This document shows, piece after piece, positions 1 to 11,133 of a stretch of 64,000 bases of DNA (position 1 is the first letter of the stretch; each line of letters starts with the position of its first letter). The position numbers and the translations under genes were made by a program. The stretch is from NCBI GenBank assembly GCA_004764695.1, contig SMSO01000036.1, positions 2,516,001 through 2,580,000 of the forward strand. The letters run 5' to 3'. Origin of the DNA: Schizochytrium sp. TIO01. Its lineage: Eukaryota; Sar; Bigyra; Thraustochytrida; Thraustochytriidae. The notes under the pieces were generated by a model. It worked only from the letters and a program-made list of their open reading frames with translations. It ran no database searches and had not been told where the DNA came from.

Positions 1-764
1 AACAAGGGCAACTTGAAATATGGTGCGCAGAACTTAAAAACTTGTTATTCCCACGAAAATATAGGGCAGCCATTGATTAATTGATTCATTGATTCACTCT
101 TTCATTCATCCTAAATCATTCTAGGCTTTTTGGAATTGGGCTTGTACCGAAGCAAGTAATAGAGACAGAAGCCCCTGATTCGTGACAAAGAGAGAGCAAT
201 TGGGTTGATTATAGAAGGTGCGGTAGTATTATTATAGCTACCAACCTAATTCTCCTACTAATAGCAAATCTAGTCCCCAAAGTTTGCCGGAAATCCGGGA
301 CTTCGACTTCTGTGCCCAGTGTTCCCTAGGCGCGGAGAGCGCGGGGTACACACCTTGAGAGGGAGGTGTGTACCGCCACGGTGGGAGTCCGTGAAAGAAG
401 CGCTCTTCGAAAAGGAGGGAGTTTAGACGGAGGAATTACAGGAAAGCGAAGAAGTTCGGATTTAAGAAAACCAAGAAGCGCGGTAGAGACTTGCGAATCT
501 AATTTGGAGAATCAAACGCGAAGATATGGATCGCGAGAGAAGCTAGGGTTCTTCTGGTGTTTGCAACTTTACGAGGCCATTGAAGGCAGAGGTGGAGAAG
601 CAAATCGGAAGGCGTGAGCTCTCGCCGCGGATAGAGTTTCGTTTATTCAATCTGAGTGCCACGGAAGACACCGAAGACGCCTCGAGTAGTTTAGACAGGA
701 TTACGAGACTATTGGTATCAATAACTAAAATTTGGTGAGCAAGGCGCGACCAAAGTTGAAGAGT
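1..764. other. Intergenic / upstream region of the CH-domain gene
   Basis: I see no convincing gene. A frame beginning at 366 runs for 83 codons but its product has no recognisable composition or domain. The stretch holds a perfect 11-bp inverted repeat at 345-374 (listed separately). The rest is probably the promoter and 5' UTR of the gene starting at 765. Confidence 0.5.
345..374. repeat. Perfect inverted repeat, 11-bp arms, 8-nt loop
   Basis: The arms are GGTACACACCT (345-355) and AGGTGTGTACC (364-374), separated by TGAGAGGG. Pairing is perfect over 11 bp. The right arm contains AGGTGTGTAC, a string that recurs in other intergenic segments (about 7739, 22328). It lies about 390 bp upstream of the first gene, so it could be a regulatory palindrome or a footprint of a small element. 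Confidence 0.6.
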
Positions 765-3700
765 ATGCCGGCTGGGCCTAGCCAGGTAGCACATCGCCGG
801 TTAGGAAGAGGGCGGGGTGGTAGTAGCACAATACCAGGAACAAGAATGCAGCAAATGGCGAAGCACCGCTCTGAGGACGGAATACCACATGGGGGTGCAC
901 AGCTACGACGGAAGCAGCCAATAAGTGGTTCACCAGAACAGTTCAAACAACCACAAAAACATCAGCAGCAACCGGGAAAGCAAGCAAAGTCTACTGCTCA
1001 TCGATCACAACCCAAAGCGCCGTCCGCTTCAAGCGGGAGTGCCGCAGACGTACCTGAGGAACTAGCTATTTGGCTTCGAGACCTTGGTCTTCTCCCGTCA
1101 GAGGTCTTGCACGGGCCCGTGACAGCAGCAGATGTCAAATTATTACGTTCAGGTGTCGTGGCCGCCCAAGTCATGCAGCAGTGTCTCGCTCGTGAGATGC
1201 CTGATGCTATGGTATTGGGGTCAGCTAGCCCTGCAGACACATGGGCTGAAGTCCTCCGTATTGCTAGTGAGTATACTGTTGCTACAGAGATCACCACACA
1301 AGATGGCGTCGCCAAAGAGCTTGTGCGCGGCAACCTGCGTGTGATTGTTGAACTTCTTGTGAGGCTACAGGATATTTTTCAAATGATACGAGCCAATGAA
1401 GAGCTCCTGCGCAACCCCCCCTATGGTAGCTATTAGTGTCTCAGAGGCAGAGATGAGCCGCCTTCGCGCTGGCGCTGATGCAGACTCACTTGGAATGTTC
1501 CTCATTGGTTCGCTGGCTGGACGGGTCGGGGTGACCCTTGAGCAGGCAGCGGCACTCTTTAATGGCGCAAACACCAATTATTTGAGCCAACTTCTCATGC
1601 ATGGCCCACAGCACAACATCCGTCCCATCTTTGATTGGGTTCATGAGCTGTACGAAAGTAGAGAGCTCCTAGCAGAGCTCGCTAAAACAGTGCCTTCAAT
1701 TGATGACAGTACTGGGCTTTTTCGAATCCTAGGGATGTTTTTGCTTGCCCCTGATGAAAGTGTCTGTGTTAAAGCATGTACATTATTTGCAGAAGTTGCC
1801 AAACAAGTTGCCCAGGAGGTAAGCGAAGCACCTCCCTCGCCTTCAGGTGGTCAAGAAAAGCGACAAGTCTACCCATGGAGCGCCCACGAACTAAGTGATA
1901 CTCTTTGGAATTACATGCGTTCTGGCTTTGGCCTTGCCTCTTTCCTTTCCTGTTGGATGAATATGCCAAAGTGTCGCCCTCTACTCGCAAATATTCTCAG
2001 CGCTTCTGCGGCAGCAGATTCTGGTTCTGATCTGACATCATGGTTTCGAGTAGACGTGCACCAGGCACTACCCAACGCAGTCGTGAACATGAGCTTTGTA
2101 CAAGAGCTATTGCAGGTTATTGATGACAACGCACTGCCGCTCGCCCATGAACTCAGCCAGCGCGACCTTCCTCATAGTCTCACAACCTACGCTCTTCGAT
2201 TTGCAGAGCCATGTCATTGTAAACCTGTTCGTCAAATGGCCATTGGTCTCTTAGCTCAACTTTGGGCAGTCTTCACCACAGACATTGAGCGGGAACCAGG
2301 GCTTCCAAAGAGTCTTCTGATCACAATTAGCAAGGGGTTTCGAGAGACTGGTTCTCAAGAACTGCAATTGTACAGCCTTTCTACCTGCTTCAAACTACTT
2401 CAACGATTTGCAGATACTCACCAGCCCTTTGCCCCCTTCCTTTACAAGACGCTTATTTTTGCGCTTATTGAATTCCATCGAGATGAAACTACGCGTAACT
2501 TTATTGTGCAGCACATGGCGGCAGCTCTGGCACGTATGCCCTTTGCGCCTGTGAGCGTGCTGGTCATGCCTTTGGTTAAGCAAATTACTTTGCAAGGATT
2601 TTCGGAACTTGATCTAGCATTTTTACACGCGTTAGCACAACATCAACGTCTTTCAGATAAAGACGCATTAAAGCTTGCAGAGCTTGCTGCACGTATTGCA
2701 ATCAACGATCAGGAGTACAGTAACCATGCAGCTGACCTATTACTTGCTTTGATTCAGCGTTTTGCGCTGAGTCATGTTATTATGCGCTTCGTCATTCGTC
2801 TATTTGAGGTTTGTGCGAAATTATTGGAAAGTCCTGAATCGTCGCCTGAAGAAACTGCCCGTAAAGGTCTGCGAGTTGGACTCTTGTCAGCGATATTGCG
2901 TCTTGGTATTCCACAACTCAATGATCACCTTCTTTCTGGTGTTATCGAGCGCCATGAGGTGTTACATGGCCTCATGGATCAAGCAAGTAAATATCGGAAA
3001 GCTGTACCTAAAAAACGTCCACGTATGCACGTTGATACAGCTCCAAATGCGATCGACAGTAACGGGGCTGGTCTGGGCTACTACTCACCATCTCCAAAGA
3101 GCGAGCCGAGCCCGCAAATAGCTTCTCCAATGGGCTCCATGGATGCTCAGCAACCATCAAACTCTCCGATGTTATCTCCTGCATCGATTATTGAACCTTC
3201 TTCTCCGTGGTCTTCGAAGTCAACAATGGCCCCAATCCCAGTGCCAAATGTTGAAGAGTGGGAAAACAATGCAAGCAAGACTCCACAGCCAGGGACTACT
3301 TTTCATGAGTACCAGCAAGCCCAGCCAGCGGTAAAGCCTCGGCAAACTGATGTACAAACAAGGGCTGCTCACCGTAAGACACTCTTGATGCTTCCCCAAG
3401 CCTTGCCAGAATTCGATGAAGATCTCTTGAAAGAGCGACTTGAGGAAGACACCATTGGGCTAGGGACTGGAGTACGAGAGCCTCGGTTTGGTACAGGCTT
3501 AGCAAAAGCAAGGCGCGAGAACATGCAAAAGAGCAAAAAAAGTGTCAATACTGCTCGCCAGGTTCTTGAGCGAGCACTCCCCTCGTTTCCTGGCCTCGAG
3601 CAAGCATTTGCTGCTCTCGACGTAGCCGACCTTGGATACGTAGACAAGGTTGTATTTTTACGAGCCATCAATTCTGATGAAGACAGCATTGCAAAACGTG

Positions 3701-6285
3701 CAATTCTTGCATGTTCCTTCTCACAAGCAATGCGAGACCGCAAGGTCCAAGAAAAGGTGAGACGTTTCCAGTCTTTGGAACCAGGTTCTATCCGATTAGT
3801 TGAGCTGCAGTCAGTTCTTGTTGATTACTTTTGGGCAAAAGAAAGAGAGCAAGAACAGGAGCGAGCAGCAGCTTCCCGCAAGGGCAAGGTTTTGGCATCG
3901 AAGACAACTTTGCACCCATTCAACCGAGAGCCTACCTACTCATCTTTTCCGCAAGCTGTGGCAAAGGTTGTTCAGCAGGATATCGAACGTTGTAGACAGA
4001 AACGCCTGGCTGTGCAAGAAGCTAAACAGACCATGATTGAAGTGGAAAGACGTAAGGCACGTGAGAGACGTCAGATTTTACGTCAAAAGTATGACCAGCG
4101 CATCCAAGAACGACGCGCACGTGAGGGAGATCCATTTAGTGCAACTCCTAATAAAATTCATCAGCAATTGGATCTTGCAAAACCCAACGACAGCTTTTCG
4201 AGCAGGAATTCGGGTGAAACTTCTCCAAGGGTCGGTGCACACACACAATATAGTATAGATTGTCGTGGAGAGATCCGTGCACTTGTGAGGTTTGATGATC
4301 TCTTACGAACAATATTTCGCCATGCCGTGGAGCCTGGCACTGGGCTTGGGGTACAACTTGGTAAGTCATTTGACGAGATGCAGTTACAACGCGGTCTACT
4401 TTCTGTTCAACATTGGTTACGACTTTTACGTAGCTATCGCCTTGTACCTCAGGTGATGACACAAAATGAAGCCAAAGCAGCGTTTTACAAAGGAAAATCG
4501 AAGGATTCCGTTGATGCAACCTATGAAGAATTTGTCCATTCTTTGGCGTACTGCGCTGCTACAATTACACCGTTTTCACTTGAGCCTGAGCCCACAAGAC
4601 GGATTGGTGCCTTACTTGCCTATCTGCGTGAAACAGCAATAGAGGATGCGCCTAAACAGGTGCATCAAGAGCATGTTGACCCGGTTCAGAAACGCATCAT
4701 TATGTCTTGGGCAGGAATGGAGGATGTTCCAGAGTATCGACACATGATTCCTGAAGGTTTGGTTGAGTCAGATACCCGACAAGAAGCGTTTGGTGCAGCT
4801 CTGGAGGTTCTTGATGATATCTTAGCCTCGACTTTCAATATACACCTGCTCATTCCATTGCCCACACGTCCAAAGAATAAGCGTAACGAGCTTCTGCAGG
4901 CTGTAGTAGGCCCTACAAAGGAATTTGAGCCCACAGTTCCCATCGATACGCGTCTTTATCCAGCAGCGCGGATTACTGAACACCAGGAGGAGCTCCGGCG
5001 TCAACGTCAAGCAAGAGAAGAACGTGTAGGATTTGGCCGAAACTTTGCTCAAGCTCCTGGTGTGTCCACAACCCACACCAAAGAGTCCGCACATGCAGGG
5101 GATGGTGCGCTACCAAAGTCACCTCCAGTAAAACATACAGCTCCAGAAGTGCCACCATTATCAGCGGTGGAGCAAGCCTTTTTAACGCGAATGGAGGAGA
5201 AAGCAGCGGAATCTAAGTTCTTACAATTCCGCCAACAAGAAAAGGCCGAAGTTCGGCAACAGCGAGAGGCCAAACTGAAAAAGCTTGAGGACAAAAAACG
5301 AAATGAGAGGCTCATAAAGCGTCGTGCAGAACTCGAAGCACTCAAGAGAGAGCAGGCTAAAATCCGCGAAAATGCGGAAACTGAGGCACGCAAATCTCAA
5401 CGCGAGCAAGAAGAGGCTGAACGTGCTATGAAAGAGCGCAAGCAAAAGGAATTTGAAGCTCGGCAAGCACGAAATCATATACTTCTGGAAAAGCACATTG
5501 CTGAGAAACATGCTAGAGAGCAAGAGGAGGCAAAAATGAAGGACGAGGAAGAACGAGCTCAAAGGAAAGCAGTAAAAAATAAATTCAAGGTCATTCAAGG
5601 CCGACAGGCTCAAGAAGCCGCAGATGAGGCTGTAGCTCTCCGCTTGAAACTAAATCGAGAGCTCGAAGCTGCTTTAACAAAACAGAAACGCGAGCTTGAT
5701 ATTGATAAAAGACGAGTGGAAATCAAGGCGAAGAGCAATGCCGCTAGTAAGCGTGCAGAAGAGCAGCGCATGATGAAGGAGTTAAAGCAGAAGAAGCGAC
5801 GAGAACTCCAAGACGAGCGTCGAAAAAATGCTGCAGAAAAGCTTCGAAAAGAGAAAGCTACTGCCAATGCACGAAAGGCAGAAATTGAGTTAGAGGCCCA
5901 ACGCAAGGCTGATGAAGTGGAGGAACGACTGCGCGCAAAGAATGAAGAACAAGAACGACGCCGAAGACAGACTGAAGTGCGTCAGAAAAAAATCAACAAG
6001 CTTGTGAATAATTTCCAAGATGTTGCAAATCAGGAACTCGCTGATATGGCCAATAAGTTGGATGTCGACCTTCGCGAAATCAATACATCTGCTGCTCGCG
6101 CTGTTTCTCCTGCTCCGGATGATTCGATCCAGAGTGATGATATCAAGAGCCTAGAGCCAGCCAGTGCCAAAATACAGGACACCACATCGACTTCATCATT
6201 TGTGGATAGTAATGTGAAAGAACAGAATGATGGTGAGATCGAAGCATCCATTTCTGAAAGCAAAGATGCTAAAGAAGTTGAATAA
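765..6285 (+). CDS. Large calponin-homology-like / helical-repeat / coiled-coil protein (frame change near 1415-1421)
   Basis: Probably one cytoskeletal or axonemal protein of about 1,840 residues. The first frame starts at the first ATG after an upstream stop (765; A at -3) and ends with TAG at 1434-1436. Residues about 95-215 look like a CH domain: the motif WLRDLGLL, and near its end the typical RGNLRVIVELLVRL. The second frame, open from 1387, continues to 6285. It holds a long helical, ARM/HEAT-like region (1450-2950), a Ser/Pro-rich linker (3050-3330), a degenerate EF-hand-like segment (3600-3670, loop without the final acidic residue), and a highly charged coiled coil (5170-6050). The two frames meet in the C7 run at 1415-1421; skipping one C joins them. 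A 94-bp intron (1359-1452) is a weaker alternative. I do not recognise the family. A cytoskeletal role is inferred from the CH domain and coiled coil. An AATAAA lies 38 nt after the stop. Confidence 0.7.
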
Positions 6286-6322
6286 AGGAGAAATCAAAGA
6301 GATACCTTGTACCGATGAATAC

Positions 6323-6328
6323 AATAAA
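6323..6328 (+). terminator. Putative polyadenylation signal AATAAA
   Basis: This canonical hexamer lies 38 nt downstream of the stop codon of the CH/coiled-coil gene, inside the 178-bp gap to the convergent Rab-like gene. It is assigned by position only. Confidence 0.4.
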
Positions 6329-6463
6329 ACTATTAATTTTCGACCTATCATAACCTCAGGTTTCTTTGAGACAAGTATTTAATTAAGCGTTCCACTTTAG
6401 ATAAATTGCTTGAGTTTGTTTTCAAGTTGTACACAAGCGAAGAATCGCAATGACACTAATATG

Positions 6464-7402
6464 CTACAGCCAATTCATATGGAAACTAACATGCTCGTTC
6501 TTCTGAGGTCGCATCGTCTGCCGAAAACGTGGGTCGGCGAGAAGCGAAGGACCTGGCTTAACATTGACGTCTTGAAATGCTTGAGCCTCATGATTTTTTG
6601 GTGTCCTCTCAATTAATTTACTGAAAAGGGTACGAAAAACACTTGTACATCGAATATTGGTCTTGGCATCGATCTCATAATAAATCATGTCGTGCAAACG
6701 GGCAATTGATTCTGCCTTTACTTTTGAAACTTCCCGAGATCGATCCATACAGTTGTCTTTATTTCCAATAAGAAACCGAATAGTTGATGGGGCAACGCGA
6801 TTCATAGCATTCAGCCAGTTCACAACCTTTTGAAAGGAAGCTTCAGAATTAAGATCAAAAAGAATAAACATAGCAAAGCTACTTCCACAGAGCTGTGCAG
6901 TTTGTGAGCGTAAACTCTCAACTCCTGGGCAATCCCAGAAGGCCAAGCGGTAAATGCGGTCATCATATTTATAATCTCGGGTCTTTATCCGAATAACAGG
7001 ATTTTGTTTGGTATTATCAAGGTGACGTGGTTCGAAAATGAGTTGAGCAGGGGCTGATTTCTGTCGCACAACAGATTGCCATACACCTTCAATCGGCCCA
7101 GGTCTTCCATCAAAAGAGTTTTCTGCATCAACGAAGGTCGTCTTCCCAACGCCGGGTTCACCTAAGATAACGATTTTAGCTGCGTAATCATATGCAAATT
7201 TCTTTTGTCGAAGAAGCTTCTCCTCAAGCTCTAAATTGAAGTCCTTATTTGAACCATTTCCTTGGCGACTGTGCGTGCTCCAGTGCCCACTCCCGCCTGA
7301 TAAACTCGCAAATTGCCCACTGCCTGGTGATGATGGCAAAGATGCCTTTCCAGAGATTGGGGAAACAGGACTGCTCAGAAGACGAAGATCCTTTGTTGAC
7401 AT
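6464..7402 (-). CDS. Rab-like small GTPase with N-terminal extension and no prenylation site
   Basis: This 312-residue P-loop GTPase is of the Ras/Rab-like superfamily. A Ser/Gly-rich extension of about 70 residues precedes the G domain. The P-loop is GEPGVGKT (81-88). The switch II/G3 segment reads WDCPGVE (156-162), where Rabs have WDTAGQE. G4 is GNKD (213-216) and a G5-like EIDAKTN follows near residue 250. A region of about 35 residues between switch I and G3 is longer than in usual Rabs. The C-terminus ends in HMNWL with no cysteine, so it is unlikely to be geranylgeranylated. The missing catalytic Gln of DTAGQ suggests slow intrinsic GTP hydrolysis. The start is a true ATG. A role in vesicle or ciliary trafficking is inference from the fold only. 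Confidence 0.8.
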   Translation of the reverse strand: MSTKDLRLLSSPVSPISGKASLPSSPGSGQFASLSGGSGHWSTHSRQGNGSNKDFNLELEEKLLRQKKFAYDYAAKIVILGEPGVGKTTFVDAENSFDGRPGPIEGVWQSVVRQKSAPAQLIFEPRHLDNTKQNPVIRIKTRDYKYDDRIYRLAFWDCPGVESLRSQTAQLCGSSFAMFILFDLNSEASFQKVVNWLNAMNRVAPSTIRFLIGNKDNCMDRSREVSKVKAESIARLHDMIYYEIDAKTNIRCTSVFRTLFSKLIERTPKNHEAQAFQDVNVKPGPSLLADPRFRQTMRPQKNEHVSFHMNWL

Positions 7403-8282
7403 TGTTCAGGATTGTTTCTTGATCTATTTACTAATATCTTAAAGCGTATTTCCTTGAGACAGATCTCCTTACTCAACCCCAGACGAGAACTCTGTTTTGC
7501 CTTCACAGCAGCAAGCAAATTTATTTTGCTTAAGTGCGTTGCTTAAGCGCGTCGCCAGGGTTCCTACGTTTCCCGTCGATTAAGTTGCCCTCTCCACATG
7601 CACCTGCACTAGCTACATCACCAATACGTCTTCGTCTACGATACTTTTTCTTCATTTCCCACCTACAACTTTTCCCCAAGGTTGCAAAAGATGGAGGAAG
7701 ACAGAAAGAAAGCCTTGGTTTAAGTTGAGTATTTTAAAAGGTGTGTACTTAGAGTTCAAGTCAAGTATTTCAAAAGGTGCGTACTCAACGTTACTAGGAT
7801 AAGTCAATCATAACCGCGAGGTGTGTATTGTGAACTTTCGCCGAGTATCATTTAAGAAAATTAGAGCTCGTCCATTTTATTCTTGCTGCTGTCAGGGCAA
7901 CTAATATGCCAGAAAATCTACTGAATCACTTTGTTGAAGTGGGTGCGTTGAGTTGATTTCGATTGACTAAATTTCCCCTGAAGTGATCGAAATATAAGCC
8001 CTCTGCAGTGTTGAACCTCTACTAAATAAAACATGATGTTCTCAGTTTGTCGGCGAACTTTGATTGTGCACAGTGTGCATCAGTAGTAATATCAGGTGGT
8101 GCATGGCGGGAATCGAGAACTGTGACTGTGTGTTGAAGAGGACGTTGCTCCTATGTAGTGCAAAGGAATTCTACTTCTAGACTTATTGTATGCTTGTTTG
8201 TTTGCTTGCTTGAATGATTAATTGATTTGTTTTTCTATATTCTTCTCAGGTCGCCAAACCCTCGAAAACCTCTTCCTGAAGG
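7403..8282. promoter_or_regulatory. Divergent intergenic region with short direct repeats
   Basis: This 880-bp gap separates two divergent genes and should contain both promoters. It carries two similar 25-nt units (7728-7751 and 7763-7787), each with a TATTT-AAAAGGTG-GTACT core, and a third partial copy, AGGTGTGTATT, near 7820. A pyrimidine-rich acceptor-like tract ending in TTCTTCTCAG near 8250 may mark a 5'-UTR intron of the gene starting at 8283. No coding frame is convincing. Confidence 0.4.
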
Positions 8283-10588
8283 ATGGCAGGCGACGAGTTG
8301 GGCAGCAAACTACCCAGCAGCTTGCCAAGCCTGGACAGCATTGGAGATGGCTCTGTTCTGAGCAGTGATGGGGAAGATGTAGATGCTGACTTGATTATTG
8401 ATGATGATGATGAGGTAAGTTGAGGTGGATATGATAAGGTACGGGTGTCTGTCAGAAAACTAACCAGCTGGTTAACTGTATTTGTGCGTGGATGCATTTT
8501 AACGTGAGCAACCAAAAGGATGGATATGGTACTGATTCGTTTGAGGATGAAGTTAATCGCATAATTCAGGCAGATGTAGGACGACCTGCCTCAGCACGGC
8601 CAAGCTCAGCGAGGCCAGGTTCGGCTAGATCAGAGTCTGCACATGATACTCAGAGTCAGGAACTTGCGTTGCCCTACGAAGCCTCGGCAGAATTGAAACA
8701 GGCCAGCCCTGAGCAACCTGATACTGAGCAAGTCCCGCTTAATTTGCCATCTCCTTCGCCGACAACTGTAGAAGAAATTCCGAAGTTTCATCAGGAAGGC
8801 TCAAATGCTGAAAATGAAGAGAAACAGCTTGAGAGTAAAAGTATCACGTTTGCGCCAGGAAGTGCAATGAATTCTCAGGAGCCACATGCGCATGTGCCAG
8901 AGAAGCTTAAACATCCTAAGAACTTTGACTCGGACAAAGTAGCTAAGTTAAACTTCCCTGATCTGCCAGGCAGCACCAAAAATGATGATAAAGCTCCAAG
9001 GCTGTCGATTGAATTGGAGCCCTCACGAATCAAGGTAGAAACAATGAATATCGATACTGTAAAAGCCTCGCGACCGCGGAGCGCTCATTCTGGAAGTGTT
9101 CGGTCAAATGCTGCTCCTCCAAGCGATAACAAGCAGAGTAGATCAGCTAGAGGGCCTGCAAAGTTGGTACAGCCTAGTCGAAGAAAAAAGTCTTCGACTC
9201 AAGTGAGAACTGACCGCAATCAGAGTCAGTCCCCAAGAGATCCCCAGGTAGCATCTCCGAGTCCTCGCCGCCGCCCGAAATCATCTTATGGTGTAAGGAC
9301 CCCCCATGGGCATGCTCTTGAGCGAGCAGATAAGCGCAACGCTCAGCTTCTTGCGGAAAATTTATTATTAAAAGCTGAAGTGGAGAGATTAAATCGTTAC
9401 CAGCATCAACTTCCAGCAAACCAGCAACAACAACAAGAGGATCATACTGTTTATCCACAACAGACTGTTGATTTCCTCAAGCCCAGCTCAAACTGGGCAC
9501 TCCAAGTACCCATTCGTAGTACAGGAGAATACCGTGAACGTCCAAAGACTGCAGGCACCTTTCTTCTCAATGGAACTATGACGCCGCAAGAACGTACAGA
9601 GCTGGCGAAGCAGTTCAGCAGAGCGAGCAAACCAACTCGAGAAGATGCTCTTCGTCGTCGCGAGGCTTCCTGGGATTCCACTACTTCAGTACCACGCAAT
9701 CTTCTCTCGCGGTACCTTCCACCACCTATAAAGCAACCCCCCAATCATGTGCTTCAAGCTGCCAAGCCTGAAACCAAGCACCTATTACCTCGGCGACCAT
9801 CAAGACCTGCTACTGCGATGCCCAAGTCGAAACGAGGAAAGAGACTTGTTGCTTCTCTTGCAAATCCAAAAAGTGGAGGCAAACCACACCGACCTAGACA
9901 CGTAGAGAGGAACGACTTGTCTCGTAAAAAGGAAGCAGCTGACTTCGGGCCCCGCACAGGCTCTCCCCCGTTAAGACCAGCATACCTTGATGATACTGAG
10001 GCAAGCCCGAGGCATCATCGTTTAGAAAATTCTCAAGAATATGTGAACTGGACTCAACAAGGTCTATTTTTAGAGAGCTCAGAGCGTCTACGTGCTAGTT
10101 CGCGCGACATGTCTCAAATGGATGTACTCTTGCGAGCAATTGACAATCCAAAACACTTGAAAACTTCCTACGAACAGGCATGTGGACTAGTCGAGAAACT
10201 CTGGGCGGATTTATGCACAAATGACAAAGAGACGCAAGAGTTCCGAACAGAGTTTTTCGGAGAATGCTCTACTGGAAATTATGCGCATGTACTGTCATAC
10301 ATGACTCGTCTTACAAGTCTCCGCAACAAACTTTTGAATGTGTTTGAGCTCATCAAGCGTCGCGAGCGCCTTGTAGACTCAATGAGCAAGGTTCTCAATC
10401 CTTTAGACACTCGTCCACAGTCCCCAAGTCGAGTGACAAGCGCTGCCGAGGAAATGGTAGAATTAAGATCTTTAAATCACAGCGTTCTAGCGCTTATTTC
10501 AGAAATTTCAAGAGAAACTGGTGAACCTTTAGTATTACATGGTCTTAACTATGCTCACAAGGTCCGATGTGACCTGGTGCTTCCCTAA
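8283..10588 (+). CDS. Hypothetical low-complexity / coiled-coil protein (two exons)
   Basis: The gene is reconstructed as exon 8283-8411 (43 codons, phase 0) joined to 8519-10588. The donor is GTAAGT at 8412 and the acceptor AAAAG ends at 8518. The joint reads LIIDDDE|DGYGTDSFEDE, one continuous acidic segment, which supports the splice. The product is 732 residues. Visible parts are an acidic N-terminus, an Ala/Ser/Pro/Arg repeat (SARPSSARPGSAR, about 55-75), a basic, Ser/Pro-rich disordered middle, a coiled coil (AENLLLKAEVERL, about residue 320-335) followed by a Gln run, and a more ordered helical C-terminal third (from about 10020). I do not recognise a family. A cytoskeletal scaffold is possible but not shown. 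Without the first exon the frame would begin at ATG 8492, which lies inside the intron. Confidence 0.72.
8412..8518 (+). other. Intron (107 bp)
   Basis: The donor is GAG|GTAAGT and the acceptor CAAAAG|GAT. The phase is 0 on both sides and the reading frame is restored exactly. The intron has an in-frame TGA just after the donor. Confidence 0.75.
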
Positions 10589-11133
10589 ATTTCATCATTA
10601 TTATAGAAAATCTAAAGTATGCGGCATGACTTTTCAAATCTTTCTTGTTCCCTTGTTTGTATATGGATGTATTGCGTCCTTCATAAAAGGATAAGAAAAA
10701 GTGTAGATGATAATACTAGGTGCTCTCTGTCATAAAGAACATAACATCCATAAATGATGGAGAAGCAAAACATTATAAAAAGACTTCTTTACTCATTCAT
10801 TTTTTGAGTACGTCCAACTCACAATAAAACGATGAACATTCATTCATAAGACAGACAGACAGAAGTAAAAAGGAATGGGAAGCAAAGAAAGAAGAAATCA
10901 ACAAAAACAATAAATCAGAAAATTAAACAAACAATGAAACCAGGAGTAAAAAAGCAATCAAAGGGAAGAAGTAATACATACCTGTTCCCGAGGGGTTTTT
11001 ATTGTATAGTCATCGGGAAGTTCACCGATGAAAGAAGAAAAGTGAGAGTTGTGTAAGTGAAGAGGGTTATTAACCAGGGGAAAAAAAAGAAGAAGGGACA
11101 GCCTTCTTCTTTGTGGCAATCAATCCTCATCGT
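10589..11133. other. Convergent intergenic region
   Basis: This is AT-rich, A-tract-rich sequence between the 3' ends of two convergent genes. The minus strand has AATAAA near 11000, about 130 nt after the RhoGEF stop, a plausible polyadenylation signal. No gene is seen. Confidence 0.5.
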
